Source: Phytophthora quininea
Lineage: Eukaryota; Oomycota; Peronosporomycetes; Peronosporales; Peronosporaceae
Reading direction: 5' to 3'
Length of the DNA stretch: 64,000 bases
NCBI GenBank assembly: GCA_011947345.1
Contig: JAAVTG010000554.1
Span: forward strand, 868,001 to 932,000
The notes below the pieces were generated by a model. It searched no databases, was not told where the DNA came from, and saw only the letters and a list, made by a program, of their open reading frames with translations. How positions within the stretch are numbered: the first letter of the stretch is position 1; each line of letters starts with the position of its first letter. Shown here piece after piece: positions 43,520 through 53,383 of the stretch. The position numbers and the translations under genes were made by a program.

Positions 43520-45100
43520 ATGGATCCGTTGGAGGCCATCCTGGCGTCCATGGCGCAGGCCACGGGCAACGTGACGCAGCCTGCCCAGAAAGTCAAGCCA
43601 CAGGAGAAGCAGGATGCAGCTGCTACTACAAGAAAGAAACGCGCACGAGACGCTCCGCTGTCGACAACTGCAGCCTCTGGCATCTGGAACCCGCAGCAGG
43701 AGATGCCGCTGGACGCCGCCACGCTCGCAAAGCTGAAAGACGCGGCCAAAAGCCACACCGTGAACGCTTCCATGGAGATCGCGAGGCAGCAGACGGTGCG
43801 CGCACTCTGCAACAAGATCCGCAACGCCAGCGAGGACTTGGGCATCGGCAATCTGCCCAATTCGGCCTACGAGACGTGGCAGTTCACGTCCAAGCTGACG
43901 GTTGCAGAGCACGACCCATTGATCCCACACGGCGACAGTGACTACAGCGGCCTCTTCGAAGAGTTGCGCAAGGCTGGAGCAACCAAGTCTGGCGCCACCA
44001 AGAAGTGCAAGGCCCTGACACGCGAGTCCGAGAAGTTGCTGCGCAAGTTTTCGAAGCAGAATTTTGTGGCTGGCAAGAAAAAACATGTGCAGGTGACGGT
44101 TGCAGAAGACGGCTTGCACCAACTCACGTACGGCCATTCCAGTGTCAAGCTGAGCGCAGGCCACTATGCAAAGCTGCGCGAGATGTATGCTCGCAAGCAG
44201 GGACTTGGCGGTGATGGGTCGAGCATGGCGGTCAAACAAAAGCGCGAGTTTGAAAGCGCGTTGTTCTGTTTGCTACTGCGTTACGATTCGCTGGACGGAG
44301 GAGGTTTCCAGGTAAGCGAAGATTGCGCTATTAGATGGTATTGTTCAAATTATTGATTGTCGTGGCAGGCTGCTCTGAACGAGGAGTGTTTCGACGTGCT
44401 GCTGCAGCACTTCGACTGCAAGATGGAGTGTTTCGCATCTCCTTTGAACTGTCGCTACTCTCGTTTCTGTAGTGCTTTCCTGGATACGGACATTATGTTC
44501 GGAAGCGTAGGAAGCTTCTTCGACTTCTCGCCTCGCTCGGGGTAAGTGCTACCATCTTTAATTGCGGATGCGAAGCTTTGTGGTGACTTGTGGGCTTTGT
44601 TGAGCGCAGCTGCTTTGAAGCCAATCCGCCATTCATCCCCAAGGTGATAAAGCGAATGGCAGACCACATGACTGCGCTTCTTAAGGAAGCAAACGGCCCT
44701 CTGGCCTTCATCGTCATCATCCCGACGTGGCAGGAGACTGAGGTGCACAACTTTTTTGATTCTAAATGCCCATACCATGTTGCTGAGTCGGAAATGTTCA
44801 TGATGGCAGGGCTGGCAGCAGCTGAATTCGAGTTGCTACAATCAAATACATCTACGCATCCCGCAGAAACAGCACGGCTACTGCGAGGGCAAACAGCAAA
44901 TTCGGAAGACTCGCTGGCGTATTGCATCGTTTGATACGAGCGTGTTCTTTTGGCAGAACGCCAAGGCATGCACCAAGTGGCCCGTAACGGAACAAGCAAT
45001 GGCAGACCTTAAGCTCGCCTTTAGATCAAAGCAAGCAGACGAGCGTGACGCTCTAGGCCTGCGAAAAGCTGGCAAGCGGGTGCGAACCGCGAAAGACTAA
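43520..45100 (+). CDS. PCIF1: PCIF1-like cap-specific m6Am methyltransferase
   Basis: Three exons: 43520..44311, 44369..44541, 44610..45100, about 484 aa. The catalytic NPPF motif is in CFEANPPFIPKV, next to MFGSVGSFFDFSPRSG; downstream are PLAFIVIIPTWQE and, in the repaired last frame, HGYCEGKQQ and SVFFWQNAKACTKWP, as in PCIF1/CAPAM. Those enzymes add N6-methyl to 2'-O-methyladenosine next to the mRNA cap. The animal protein has an N-terminal WW domain binding RNA polymerase II; none is seen here. The N-terminus (about 1-60) is charged and low-complexity. One extra base in the C run 44860-44862 shifts the end; without it the protein would stop at 44934. Confidence 0.82.
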
Positions 45101-45244
45101 TAGTGCTCTCGGGATTCTTCATTATATAGACTGCTGCTCGCATTGCAACTGGTGACTACACCCAATTCCTTCCGTCTCAATGAGCGTAATATTATGAACA
45201 CTGGCTAACAAAGGAAGAACCTGTGTCCTAGCTATTATGCATCG
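45101..45244. other. Gap between PCIF1-like gene and retrotransposon
   Basis: Short AT-richer spacer. Joined to the sequence after 51011 it would reconstitute the pre-insertion site. Confidence 0.4.
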
Positions 45245-45249
45245 TTTGG

Positions 45250-45506
45250 TGTGGTGGCTCCTCCACCGTTCGTTCAGAAAAAACCGTTTAAGATATCGTA
45301 GCAGAGAGCCGCGTAGCGAAAAGGCATACAGCAGCGTTCAAATACATTTACTTCACAATTTTCTATCAAGTGTCCACGTCGTGACCAGAGTCGGTAGTGA
45401 AGTCCTCTGGTTTCCAACTCTCACGCTTCCTCGCCAAAGTTACCGTAAATACAGCAGCTCTAGTCGTTTGGCTTGTTCAGGAGTAAGTGCTACCATATTT
45501 ACAACA
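45250..45506 (+). repeat. 5' LTR, 257 bp
   Basis: Direct repeat of 50752..51006, with TG...CA ends. It carries two extra bases (AG) near 45303-45306 compared with the 3' copy. Confidence 0.95.
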
Positions 45507-45533
45507 TTGTAGAGCTTTCGAGTCGTAGCGACA

Positions 45534-46904
45534 ATGGACGACAGACCTGGAGTCGAAATCGACGACTTTAACGCTGGCCAAGATGGAGCCCAGCCGCCGA
45601 GACTTACTGGTCAAGAGGTCGACGACGTTCGCGATCTATTAACGAATTTGCCCCGGTGGGAGAATGTTCTTCGTGTTTTACAGAGGGATCAGACTGTACT
45701 CACAGAGTCGGTGGCGAATTTTGCAACTCGAGTGGAGACCCGTCAGCATGAGAGCTCCGAGCAAGCGTCCCGGACTCAACAACTCTTGGAACAAGTAATT
45801 GAGCAGATGCAACAATATTCTAGTCAGAGTAGTGCAACAATGATGGATCACACCGAAAAATTTAGAACCATGCACGCTGAAATACAGCAAATGCGCGCAG
45901 AGGTACACAAGCAACAGTTTGAGGTAGCTGAGTTGCGATCAACAGTGACAAACATCTCAGGGGTGGAAGCAAAGGCTGGAGAAGATGTTGAGCTTTATCC
46001 AGAATGGGACGTGGTTGGAACTATGCCCGCGAATACTCCTGTGTATAATGATGATGAATTGGAGTCACGAATTACTAAGAGCTTCAAGCAGAAGGAAACA
46101 CCCATTTTTGGTGGCGAGAACAACGAAGACATTGATGTCTATGTTCGCAATATGATCATGTGGTACGGTGCTTTTGGATTATTTTTCAAGCAACCGCAAG
46201 TTGACGCCCGTGTTGGTAAATTGATGATGAGCCACACGAAGGGCAAGGCGAAAGTCTGGCTGTTGCAGGAGTATAGCGGTGAGTGGCGATGGAGTTGCAT
46301 TGCGAAGAAAATGCGGCAGCGTTTCCTGACCAAATCTCGTGAAGAGGACCAAGTGGCGCGTTTGTTTGATTGCACACAAGGTTCTCGAGCTTTAGATACT
46401 TACATTGAGGAATTTGTCCGCCTCTCGCGAACCTCAGAGGTATCTGTGAAGTTCAAAATGATTCTGTTTAAGAAAGGTCTGCAATCACAAGAGTTGAGGA
46501 ATTTTCTGCAGACCAAACAGCACACGACGCTAGAAGGCCTCGTCGATGCTGCTCGAGCAATGAACCCGCGCAAAAGCACAGCGGAGCCGGGTAACAAAAA
46601 GAATTCCAATAGCAAAGGAACTGGAGATCCGAACATGGGGAAGAATCGTAAATCCGCTCCCAACAATAACGTAGACAAGAAGACTGAGGTGACTAGGTGC
46701 ACGCTCACGTCCTGCACAGAGCAAGGTCATTCACGAAATAAATGCTGGCAAATGCACCCCGAAATGCAGCCAAAGTGGCTGAAGAAAAAGAATAACGCCG
46801 CGTCTTCGACGACGGAAGCTTCGCATTCTAGCACTGAACGTCTGCTGGAAATGGTCGCTTCACTACAAGCCGACTTTGCTACTTTCAAGTCGGATTTAAA
46901 CTAG
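45534..46904 (+). CDS. Retrotransposon gag-like protein
   Basis: 456-aa ORF starting 27 nt after the 5' LTR. It has an acidic start, a coiled coil (about 60-140), a retrotransposon-gag core (VDARVGKLMMSHTKGKAKVW, ARLFDCTQGSRALDTYIEEF) and a short zinc-knuckle-like C/H cluster (CTLTSCTEQGHSRNKCWQ). It forms the virus-like particle. The frame is intact. Confidence 0.88.
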   Translation: MDDRPGVEIDDFNAGQDGAQPPRLTGQEVDDVRDLLTNLPRWENVLRVLQRDQTVLTESVANFATRVETRQHESSEQASRTQQLLEQVIEQMQQYSSQSSATMMDHTEKFRTMHAEIQQMRAEVHKQQFEVAELRSTVTNISGVEAKAGEDVELYPEWDVVGTMPANTPVYNDDELESRITKSFKQKETPIFGGENNEDIDVYVRNMIMWYGAFGLFFKQPQVDARVGKLMMSHTKGKAKVWLLQEYSGEWRWSCIAKKMRQRFLTKSREEDQVARLFDCTQGSRALDTYIEEFVRLSRTSEVSVKFKMILFKKGLQSQELRNFLQTKQHTTLEGLVDAARAMNPRKSTAEPGNKKNSNSKGTGDPNMGKNRKSAPNNNVDKKTEVTRCTLTSCTEQGHSRNKCWQMHPEMQPKWLKKKNNAASSTTEASHSSTERLLEMVASLQADFATFKSDLN

Positions 46905-46944
46905 TTGGTCCCGGGATGGCGTCCCGAGACCTGACGAAGCCATC

Positions 46945-49900
46945 ATGCCCTCGCAGTCGAAGGTCTTCGACCCCGGAAAGTCGACGAATCGGATCTACTT
47001 CCAGAAGAACTGCAAGGTTGACAAGCCAGCAAAGTATCTGATTAAAGAGACCGTTTGCCTGAAAAATGCTCAGCGTCAACGGTGTAAGACGTTTTTCGAC
47101 GAAGGAGCTGACTTTTGCGGGATCACTGAAGCATTTGTAAGAAAACACCACTGGGAGAACGACGTCGTTGACCTTGGCCACTTCGCGGTGACGTACGCGA
47201 ATGGCAAGACGGAGCAAGTGCCGAACAGAATTCTCCCGCTGAAAATCGTAGTAGATGAGATGGAGCCGTTCGTGTTCGACTTTAATATTTGTTTCATTCC
47301 AAACAAATGTGATCTGATGCTGGGAGTGCCATAGAAGCGAGCCATGGTGCCAATTATCGACTGGGAAACAGACAAGATATACAGCAAGAAGCAGTACGAA
47401 CAGGAGCTACGGCGGTGGAATAGTAGGTCACGACCGTCTGAGAAACAGTCGTTCGTTGTCGGGGCTGAGGTAGGCCAGTCGAGCAAGCTGAAGAAGGCAC
47501 CCAAGTGGCCGGCCGAAAGAAGCTTTCATTATTGTGCTCGATGGGGATTTACAAAGCATATTTCGCTTAAAGCAGCTCGCAAATTAATGCGAAACCCAGA
47601 AGTAGAGTTTGTGGCGATTCTACCACCTGAAACGGTGAACGCATTGTATGCGGAAGTGCTATTAGAGCAAGGTTTTGCGAAGGCAGTGGTGTCGGCAGCA
47701 GTCGCGACCGAGAAGCAGCAACGTCAACTGCATACCGACCTCGAAAGTTTTAAGGATAATCCGGGATACTCTCTCCTCGAAGAGTTTTCAATGATTTTCA
47801 AAACAGAATTGCCAGTCGGACCTCCTGTCCATGGAGAGCACGAGATGGAGATAAAAGAGGGCACGGGAGCAGTTTATAGACAGCAGTGAAGACTTAGTCC
47901 AAGCCAGGAATCAGCACTTCGGGAATGGACGAAAATGATGCTAAAAGCTGGTCTGATTCGGCCAAGCAAGTCTCCCCACGCGGCTCCTACATTTTGCATC
48001 AAAAGGCAGTGGGTTGGCGAGTGGTGCACGATTACCGTGCCATGAACGAGCGTACAGTTCGTCAGTCTTCTCCAATGCCTCGCAAGGACTCAATCTTTGA
48101 TAGAATGAGCGGTTCGTTTTGGTTGAGCTGTTTCGATCTGCTATCAGGATATTATCAATTGCGGATGCGCGAAAAGGACATTCCTTTTACAGCCTTTCAA
48201 ACGCCCGATGGATTCTTCGAGTATATTGCGATACCAATGGGCCTAAGCAACGCTCCTGCAACGTTTAACCGTATAGTACAGGGTATTTTTGCGGACCTGA
48301 GAGATTTTTCTGCAACGTATTTTGATGACATTTACGTCTTTACCAAGCAGCAGGATGTGGAATCACATCTAGCGGCAGTGCGAAAAGTATTTGAGCGCTG
48401 TCGTGACAAAAATTGTATCTGAAGCTAGCTAAATCGACATTGTGTGAAGCTGAAATTCCGTGCTTAGGTGATTTTGTGGGGCGAGATGGGGTCAGAATTG
48501 ATCCTGACAAAGTTCGAGTAATACAGGAGTGGCCTGAGCCACGAGCAGTTCGAGATTTACAATCGTTCCTGGGAACAACGGTGTACGTGCAAAAATTCTG
48601 CCGATCATACTCCGAAATGAGTGCACCGTTATTCGAATTGGTAAAGTCTCAAAAGAAAAGGGCGTTTAGCTGGACCTCGGAGCACCGCAAAGCGTTCGAA
48701 GAATTAAAAGGTGCGTTGTGTAACACGCCAGTTCTTGCTTTGCCAGATTTTTCCAAGCCGTTCGGGATGAGAACCGATGCATCTCGATTCGCTGTGGGAG
48801 GAGTTTTATTTCAGCACACAGAAAACAGAGTGGAGAGACCTATAGCATTTTGTGGCCGAAAGATGAAGGCCGCAGAATTAAATTACCCCACGCATGAGCA
48901 AGAGATGTTAGCGATTGTACATTGCTTAAACATTTGGAGAATTTACTTACTTGATGGAGGTTGCTTAGTGGAGACCGATCATCATTCGTTGGAGCGTGTC
49001 CTGACGCAGAGGAAAATAAACCGTCGAATTTGTCGATGGTATGATTTGCTGTCCGAGTTTAATTTGCGATTTCGATACATTCCAGGGACAACCAACACGG
49101 TTGCAGACGCAATGAGCCGTCGTCCGGACTTTGCGATCGATTTTGTACAGCAGAAACAGAGGCAAATGAACGCGGCGCGACGCCTGCAACAAAAGTCACT
49201 ATTAACGATGATCCGATTAGCTCAAAAGAATGCTGGGTTTGGAGGAGATAACCTACCTGAACAACCCAGAGGCAACGCAAAATTTGTATTCTTCGAAACA
49301 GAAAACCTTATTCGCTGGGTAGATGGAGAAGAATCTCGTATTTTCATTCCTCAAGAGGCGACAGAATTGCAAAACACAATTCTATGGGAGCTCCATGACA
49401 TTGCAAGTGCAGGGCATCCAGGAATCGAAAAACCATCGCATCCGTTAAACAACGCTTCTACTGGAAGAGAATGCATCGAACCGTTCGAAACTACGTGGCA
49501 ACCTGTGAGTCTTGTCAGCGGAACAAGCACCGGACTGGAAAAGCACCAGGGTTGCTCCACCCACTCGAAATTCCAACTGGAAGATGGACATCAATTGGTA
49601 TGGACTTTATTACCGGGTTACCAGAAACTACAAATGGTTATGACACCATTTTGGTCATTGCTGACAGGCTGACCAAACGGGCCCACTTCGTAGAAACCAT
49701 CTCCACGATTACTGCGGAAGATTTAGCAGAATTGTTTGTGAAGGTGTATGTACGACACCACGGTCTGCCATTCGACATCATATCGGATCGAGATTCCAAG
49801 TTTACGTCCAAATTCTGGTCGGCGTGTGCAAAACTTCTTGGCACTAAGCTTAAACTAGCGTCGGCTCACCATCAGAGGACGGACGGACAAGTGGAACGAA

Positions 49901-50728
49901 TAAATGGGATTCTTTCATCCTATTTGCGCCATTACGTTAGTGGTTTTCAGGACGATTGGGACCACTACTTGGCGTTGGCAGAATTTGCCTACAACAATCG
50001 CTATCAATCCAGCATCGAAATGAGTCCCTTTGTAGCAGATCTAGGATATTCCCCAAAACTTCCAACCGATTTAGCGTTGCCAGACACTCGGAAAGAACCA
50101 GCAACGAAATTCGTGGCTCATTTGGAGAGTATACTTCGAGCGGTGCAGGCTCAACTGCGGTCGAGCGCAGAGAAGATGAAGCTGCATTACGACCGAGGAA
50201 GACGTGACCAAAAGTTCGAAGTGGGGAGATGGTCCTCATCTCGACAAAGGACTTCAATCCTACGACAGTGGGGGCAGTCCAGCGGAAATTTGCATCAAAA
50301 TGGATAGGTCCTTATGAAGTTCTGAAAGTTCATCACGATGGAGCGAGCTATGAAGTGAATTTGCCACGTGAACTGCAAATTCACCCCGTATTTCACACGA
50401 TGGTGCTGAAAAATTTGTTAAGGACACTTCATGGTGTGTACGGGATTCGACTGTCCCGACGGTGCGACTGAAAGACGGGTCTGAGGGGCATCTTATCGAG
50501 AAAATTATCGATCATCGTATCAAACGCGACGGAACTGAGCAGTATAAATGCAAGTGGGTCGGGCGTTGGGACGACATTACCTGGGAACCCACAGTAAACT
50601 TGTTGTCTGTCCCTGGTTTAATTCGTGAGTACCATCGAAAGGCAAACGGGCTCCCGACTCGTACATCACAGCGCATTCTCGAAAGAAACCAGCTTTTTAT
50701 TCAGACGATTCGTCAATGGCCGAGGTGA
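46945..50728 (+). pseudogene. Retrotransposon pol (PR-RT-RH-INT-chromodomain), interrupted
   Basis: Domains in order: aspartic protease with the DEGA active-site stretch (about 47095), reverse transcriptase with YFDDI (about 48320), RNase H (FGMRTDASRFAVGGVLF, about 48765), integrase with the zinc-binding and DDE core (IGMDFITGLPETTNGYDTIL, HHQRTDGQVERINGI, 49475-50220) and a chromodomain (YKCKWVGRWDDITWEP, about 50545). In-frame stops lie at 47332-47334 and 47887-47889. Frame changes occur near 48003, 48410, 49425, 50225 and 50450, each in a short homopolymer. No restored protein is given. The chromodomain would direct integration to modified chromatin. Confidence 0.9.
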
Positions 50729-50740
50729 AGGTCTCTTTCT

Positions 50741-50751
50741 GAAGGAGGTCG
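50741..50751 (+). other. Polypurine tract candidate
   Basis: GAAGGAGGTCG directly precedes the 3' LTR and is the expected primer site for plus-strand DNA synthesis. Confidence 0.55.
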
Positions 50752-51006
50752 TGTGGTGGCTCCTCCACCGTTCGTTCAGAAAAAACCGTTTAAGATATCG
50801 TAGCAGAGCCGCGTAGCGAAAAGGCATACAGTAGCGTTCAAATACATTTACTTCACAATTTTCTATCAAGTGTCCACGTCGTGACCAGAGTCGGTAGTGA
50901 AGTCCTCTGGTTTCCAACTCTCACGCTTCCTCGCCAAAGTTACCGTAAATACAGCAGCTCTAGCCGTTTGGCTTGTTCAGGAGTAAGTGCTACCATATTT
51001 ACAACA
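50752..51006 (+). repeat. 3' LTR, 255 bp
   Basis: Direct repeat of 45250..45506 with about two substitutions and one 2-bp gap. It is followed at once by the TTTGG target duplication. Confidence 0.95.
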
Positions 51007-51129
51007 TTTGGCGTCGTACGAGTCTCCGCTTGCAGTGCCCTGGCAGTTTGGCTGTCAGGGGAGTTCTGCTCCCTTGCATCTTGCAGAGACGAAGCTCTTC
51101 CAGCCAGGAGGAGTCGACTCACCGCGCAA

Positions 51130-53140
51130 ACGCAGCAGGCCGGCCCCCGATATGAGCTGAGTCTTTAGAATGGTCAGCATGTTTTGAGCAGCGTTCACGT
51201 CTCAGTTGATAAAGTTTGTTCGGCATTTCTTGGATGGACAGCGAAGCACCGCTCGGTTAGGTAAGGGCGCTTTGTGGGGCTTTGGACGCAGTCGACCATA
51301 CTTCAACTCTCCGAAGCACTGACAGCATGACTTGCCGGTGCGAAATTCATAGACGTAAATGATCATCGCCCTGGCCTCGAGTGCTTTCATCGTGTCTTTA
51401 ATTGGACCAGAGGGGTGGCCTTTGATGCGAGCTCGGCGAGATTAGCCGCCATAACCAATACAATTAGCGTGCTGACCTTCGGCGCAAGCTGTTTGGCAAA
51501 GCTAGCGAGCACACGCTGTTTCTCAACCATGTTGAAAAACCGCCAGTTGCGGATTGAATGATTCGAGGCAAAGTCAACCAAGTAGTCAAGCTCTCTCCAG
51601 AGTACAGTGAGATTGTCGGCGTACGTAGCGTAGTCATGGGTCTTAAAGCTCGGCATAGCGTCAAGCGCTGCAGCGTATCTTGGGTTGTCCTGTTTGAGCC
51701 GTTTGAGCCAACGCTGCTGGTCGCAGTAGCCTGCTTTGCGCCAGTACTCGCGAGAGGAGATCTCCAAGATCTGCTTCCCATTTTTGTAGTGGCGATTCGT
51801 CTTCTTTCGTTTGCGCCTACCTCAACTTTGAAGCCAGCGATTTCGGCGGCGCCGCTTGCCCCGCAGTCGACCTTCGCTAATGGCGGTGAGAAGATAGTGC
51901 ATTCCCGGATCCAATCCGATGAAGCCATTTGGGTGATACCCGTCGAGGAGTTGGTAAAACTCGGGATTATGAGGCTGCTACTTGTGCTTGTTCTTCAGAC
52001 GCCTTTGATTTTGAGCAGCCAGCGAATGCTCGTAGTCGCTGGGTTTCCACAATAGGATTGAAGTATTCACTCCGTCTGGCGAAGAGACGACTAGCATAGT
52101 GTTTATTCGCGGCGGGGTCGAGTTCTCGAAAAGCATCTCCACAAAATGGCGAGCTCCGTTGGGTAGTCTCGTATCTCGATACATCAAATGCAATTCGCAT
52201 GACCATCTCTTTGTTGTTTTGGAAGTGTGCTTCCCGCGTAGGTCCATAATGCATCGGTTCTTGGCCACCGCACAAACGCACACTGTGCCTCTGGAAAACG
52301 TGGGCGCACAGATTGTGAAGAGAGCTAGCATTGATGGTAATGTGATGTGGTACAAACGTGTTTGTGTGTGGCAGCAAGGAAAACGAGAGTACGCCCTTCT
52401 CCCGAGGAGCGTCGAGCCGTCGCTCCACCACCACCCTCGGAATCTCTCGCAAGTGACCCACCAAGTAAGTCGTGTTTCCAAATAATCTTCGTTTCGTCAG
52501 AATCATGCCCAACATCATTCTCACCGTCGTTGCTTGCTCTCCTACAGGACCACTATCATCTTGATAAAATTTATCCTTGATAATGCAACCGGTCTGCCTT
52601 GAATTGGTGCCGTACTTGATGGTAATGTACCTGCGCAGACGCTTGATAAACGGCAAGACTGCGTGTGTTTTTTTGCGTTGATCTCCATCTGCGTCGACAG
52701 ATCGTGCAGCAGCGAGCTGTAATACTTCATCATCACAGGACTATACTGCTGGGAGCGGTGCCGGTTGATCTTGTACTCGTAGATCGTTTGAAGCAGCCGA
52801 TACTTTGCTTCGATCTCCATGCCTTGGTCGGCGTGAATGTGATCACGCACAGGAGGGGACCAACAGAGCCATCCGCTCGCTTTTGCAGCATCTCGGTACA
52901 GCACATGTAAAAGAACTCGTCAGTTAGATCTGGGGAGCACAAACCAGTGGTGCAGCACTTCAACATGTAAAGATTAGCCACGTGCCAAGCCTCCGCCGCG
53001 ATTTTGTGAAGAGCCTTGACAGTCGCCTCGATCTCTTCTCGCAGCAGATCGTCCGAGCAGACCTGGTTGAGCAGGCCTGGTTACCCCTGTACGTCACGGA
53101 GGTCAGTAACTCGTCGAGGGTAAGAGCTCGCCGATGCATG
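51130..53140 (-). pseudogene. Fanzor (TnpB-like) RNA-guided nuclease remnant
   Basis: The minus strand carries fragments of a Fanzor/TnpB-type protein in several frames. RuvC-I: NGFIGLDPGMHYLLTAISEG (Asp near 51910). A helical spacer has SSREYWRKAGYCDQQRWLKR. Before the zinc finger lies RIKGHPSGPIKDTMKALEAR, then YEFRTGKSCCQCFGELKYG and, 30 residues on, RCPSKKCRTNFIN, a CxxC...CxxxxC zinc ribbon. Next comes DVNAAQNML with the RuvC-III Asp, after a TGA. N-terminal parts include LLREEIEATVKALHKIAAEA, YRLLQTIYEYKINRHRSQQY and FIKRLRRYITIKYG. In-frame stops (TAA near 51440, TGA near 51210) and many shifts make it non-coding as read. By family, Fanzors are eukaryotic transposon nucleases using an omega-RNA guide; no guide RNA was identified. 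Ends are approximate. Confidence 0.75.
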
Positions 53141-53298
53141 GGCTGACGAGCTCCCCGCAAAGCTTGTTGTGGGAGTCAGATGGCAAGACCGAAAGTGAGC
53201 ACTGCCCACCCACTAGGACCCCATGCAGCAAGTGGCGGCTTCGCAATGATTCTTTTTCATGAGACGTGTGTAATCCTAAATTTTGTATTAAGTCGTTA

Positions 53299-53325
53299 GC
53301 TGACCCACTCCATGTCTGGGTCAGC
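53299..53325. repeat. Inverted repeat next to Fanzor remnant
   Basis: GCTGACCCA and TGGGTCAGC form a perfect 9-bp inverted repeat around a 9-nt loop. It lies about 160 bp outside the Fanzor N-terminal end and 60 bp after the SMC3 stop. It could be a transposon end, an RNA hairpin or the SMC3 3' end signal. Confidence 0.6.
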
Positions 53326-53383
53326 AAGTGGTAAACAAAAAGTCAAAAATCTGCGACCACGCACGTTCTTCTCGGTTGGACCA

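Larger units (their letters stand above)
45245..51011 (+). mobile_element. Ty3/gypsy LTR retrotransposon (chromovirus) with 5-bp TSD
   Basis: The element runs 45250..51006 (5,757 bp) between two direct repeats and is flanked by the identical 5-bp TTTGG at 45245-45249 and 51007-51011. LTRs start TGTGG and end ACAACA. The internal part has a gag ORF and a pol region in the order protease, reverse transcriptase, RNase H, integrase, chromodomain, typical of Ty3/gypsy chromoviruses. No env is present. Pol is broken by two in-frame stop codons and about five one-base gaps in homopolymers. The gaps may be sequencing errors; the stops are harder to dismiss. The LTRs differ by about two substitutions and one 2-bp indel, so the insertion is recent. 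Confidence 0.95.

Noticed and set aside
50462..50728. Stand-alone chromodomain (HP1-like) host gene
   Set aside because: It directly follows the integrase and lies inside the LTR boundaries, so it belongs to the retrotransposon pol.
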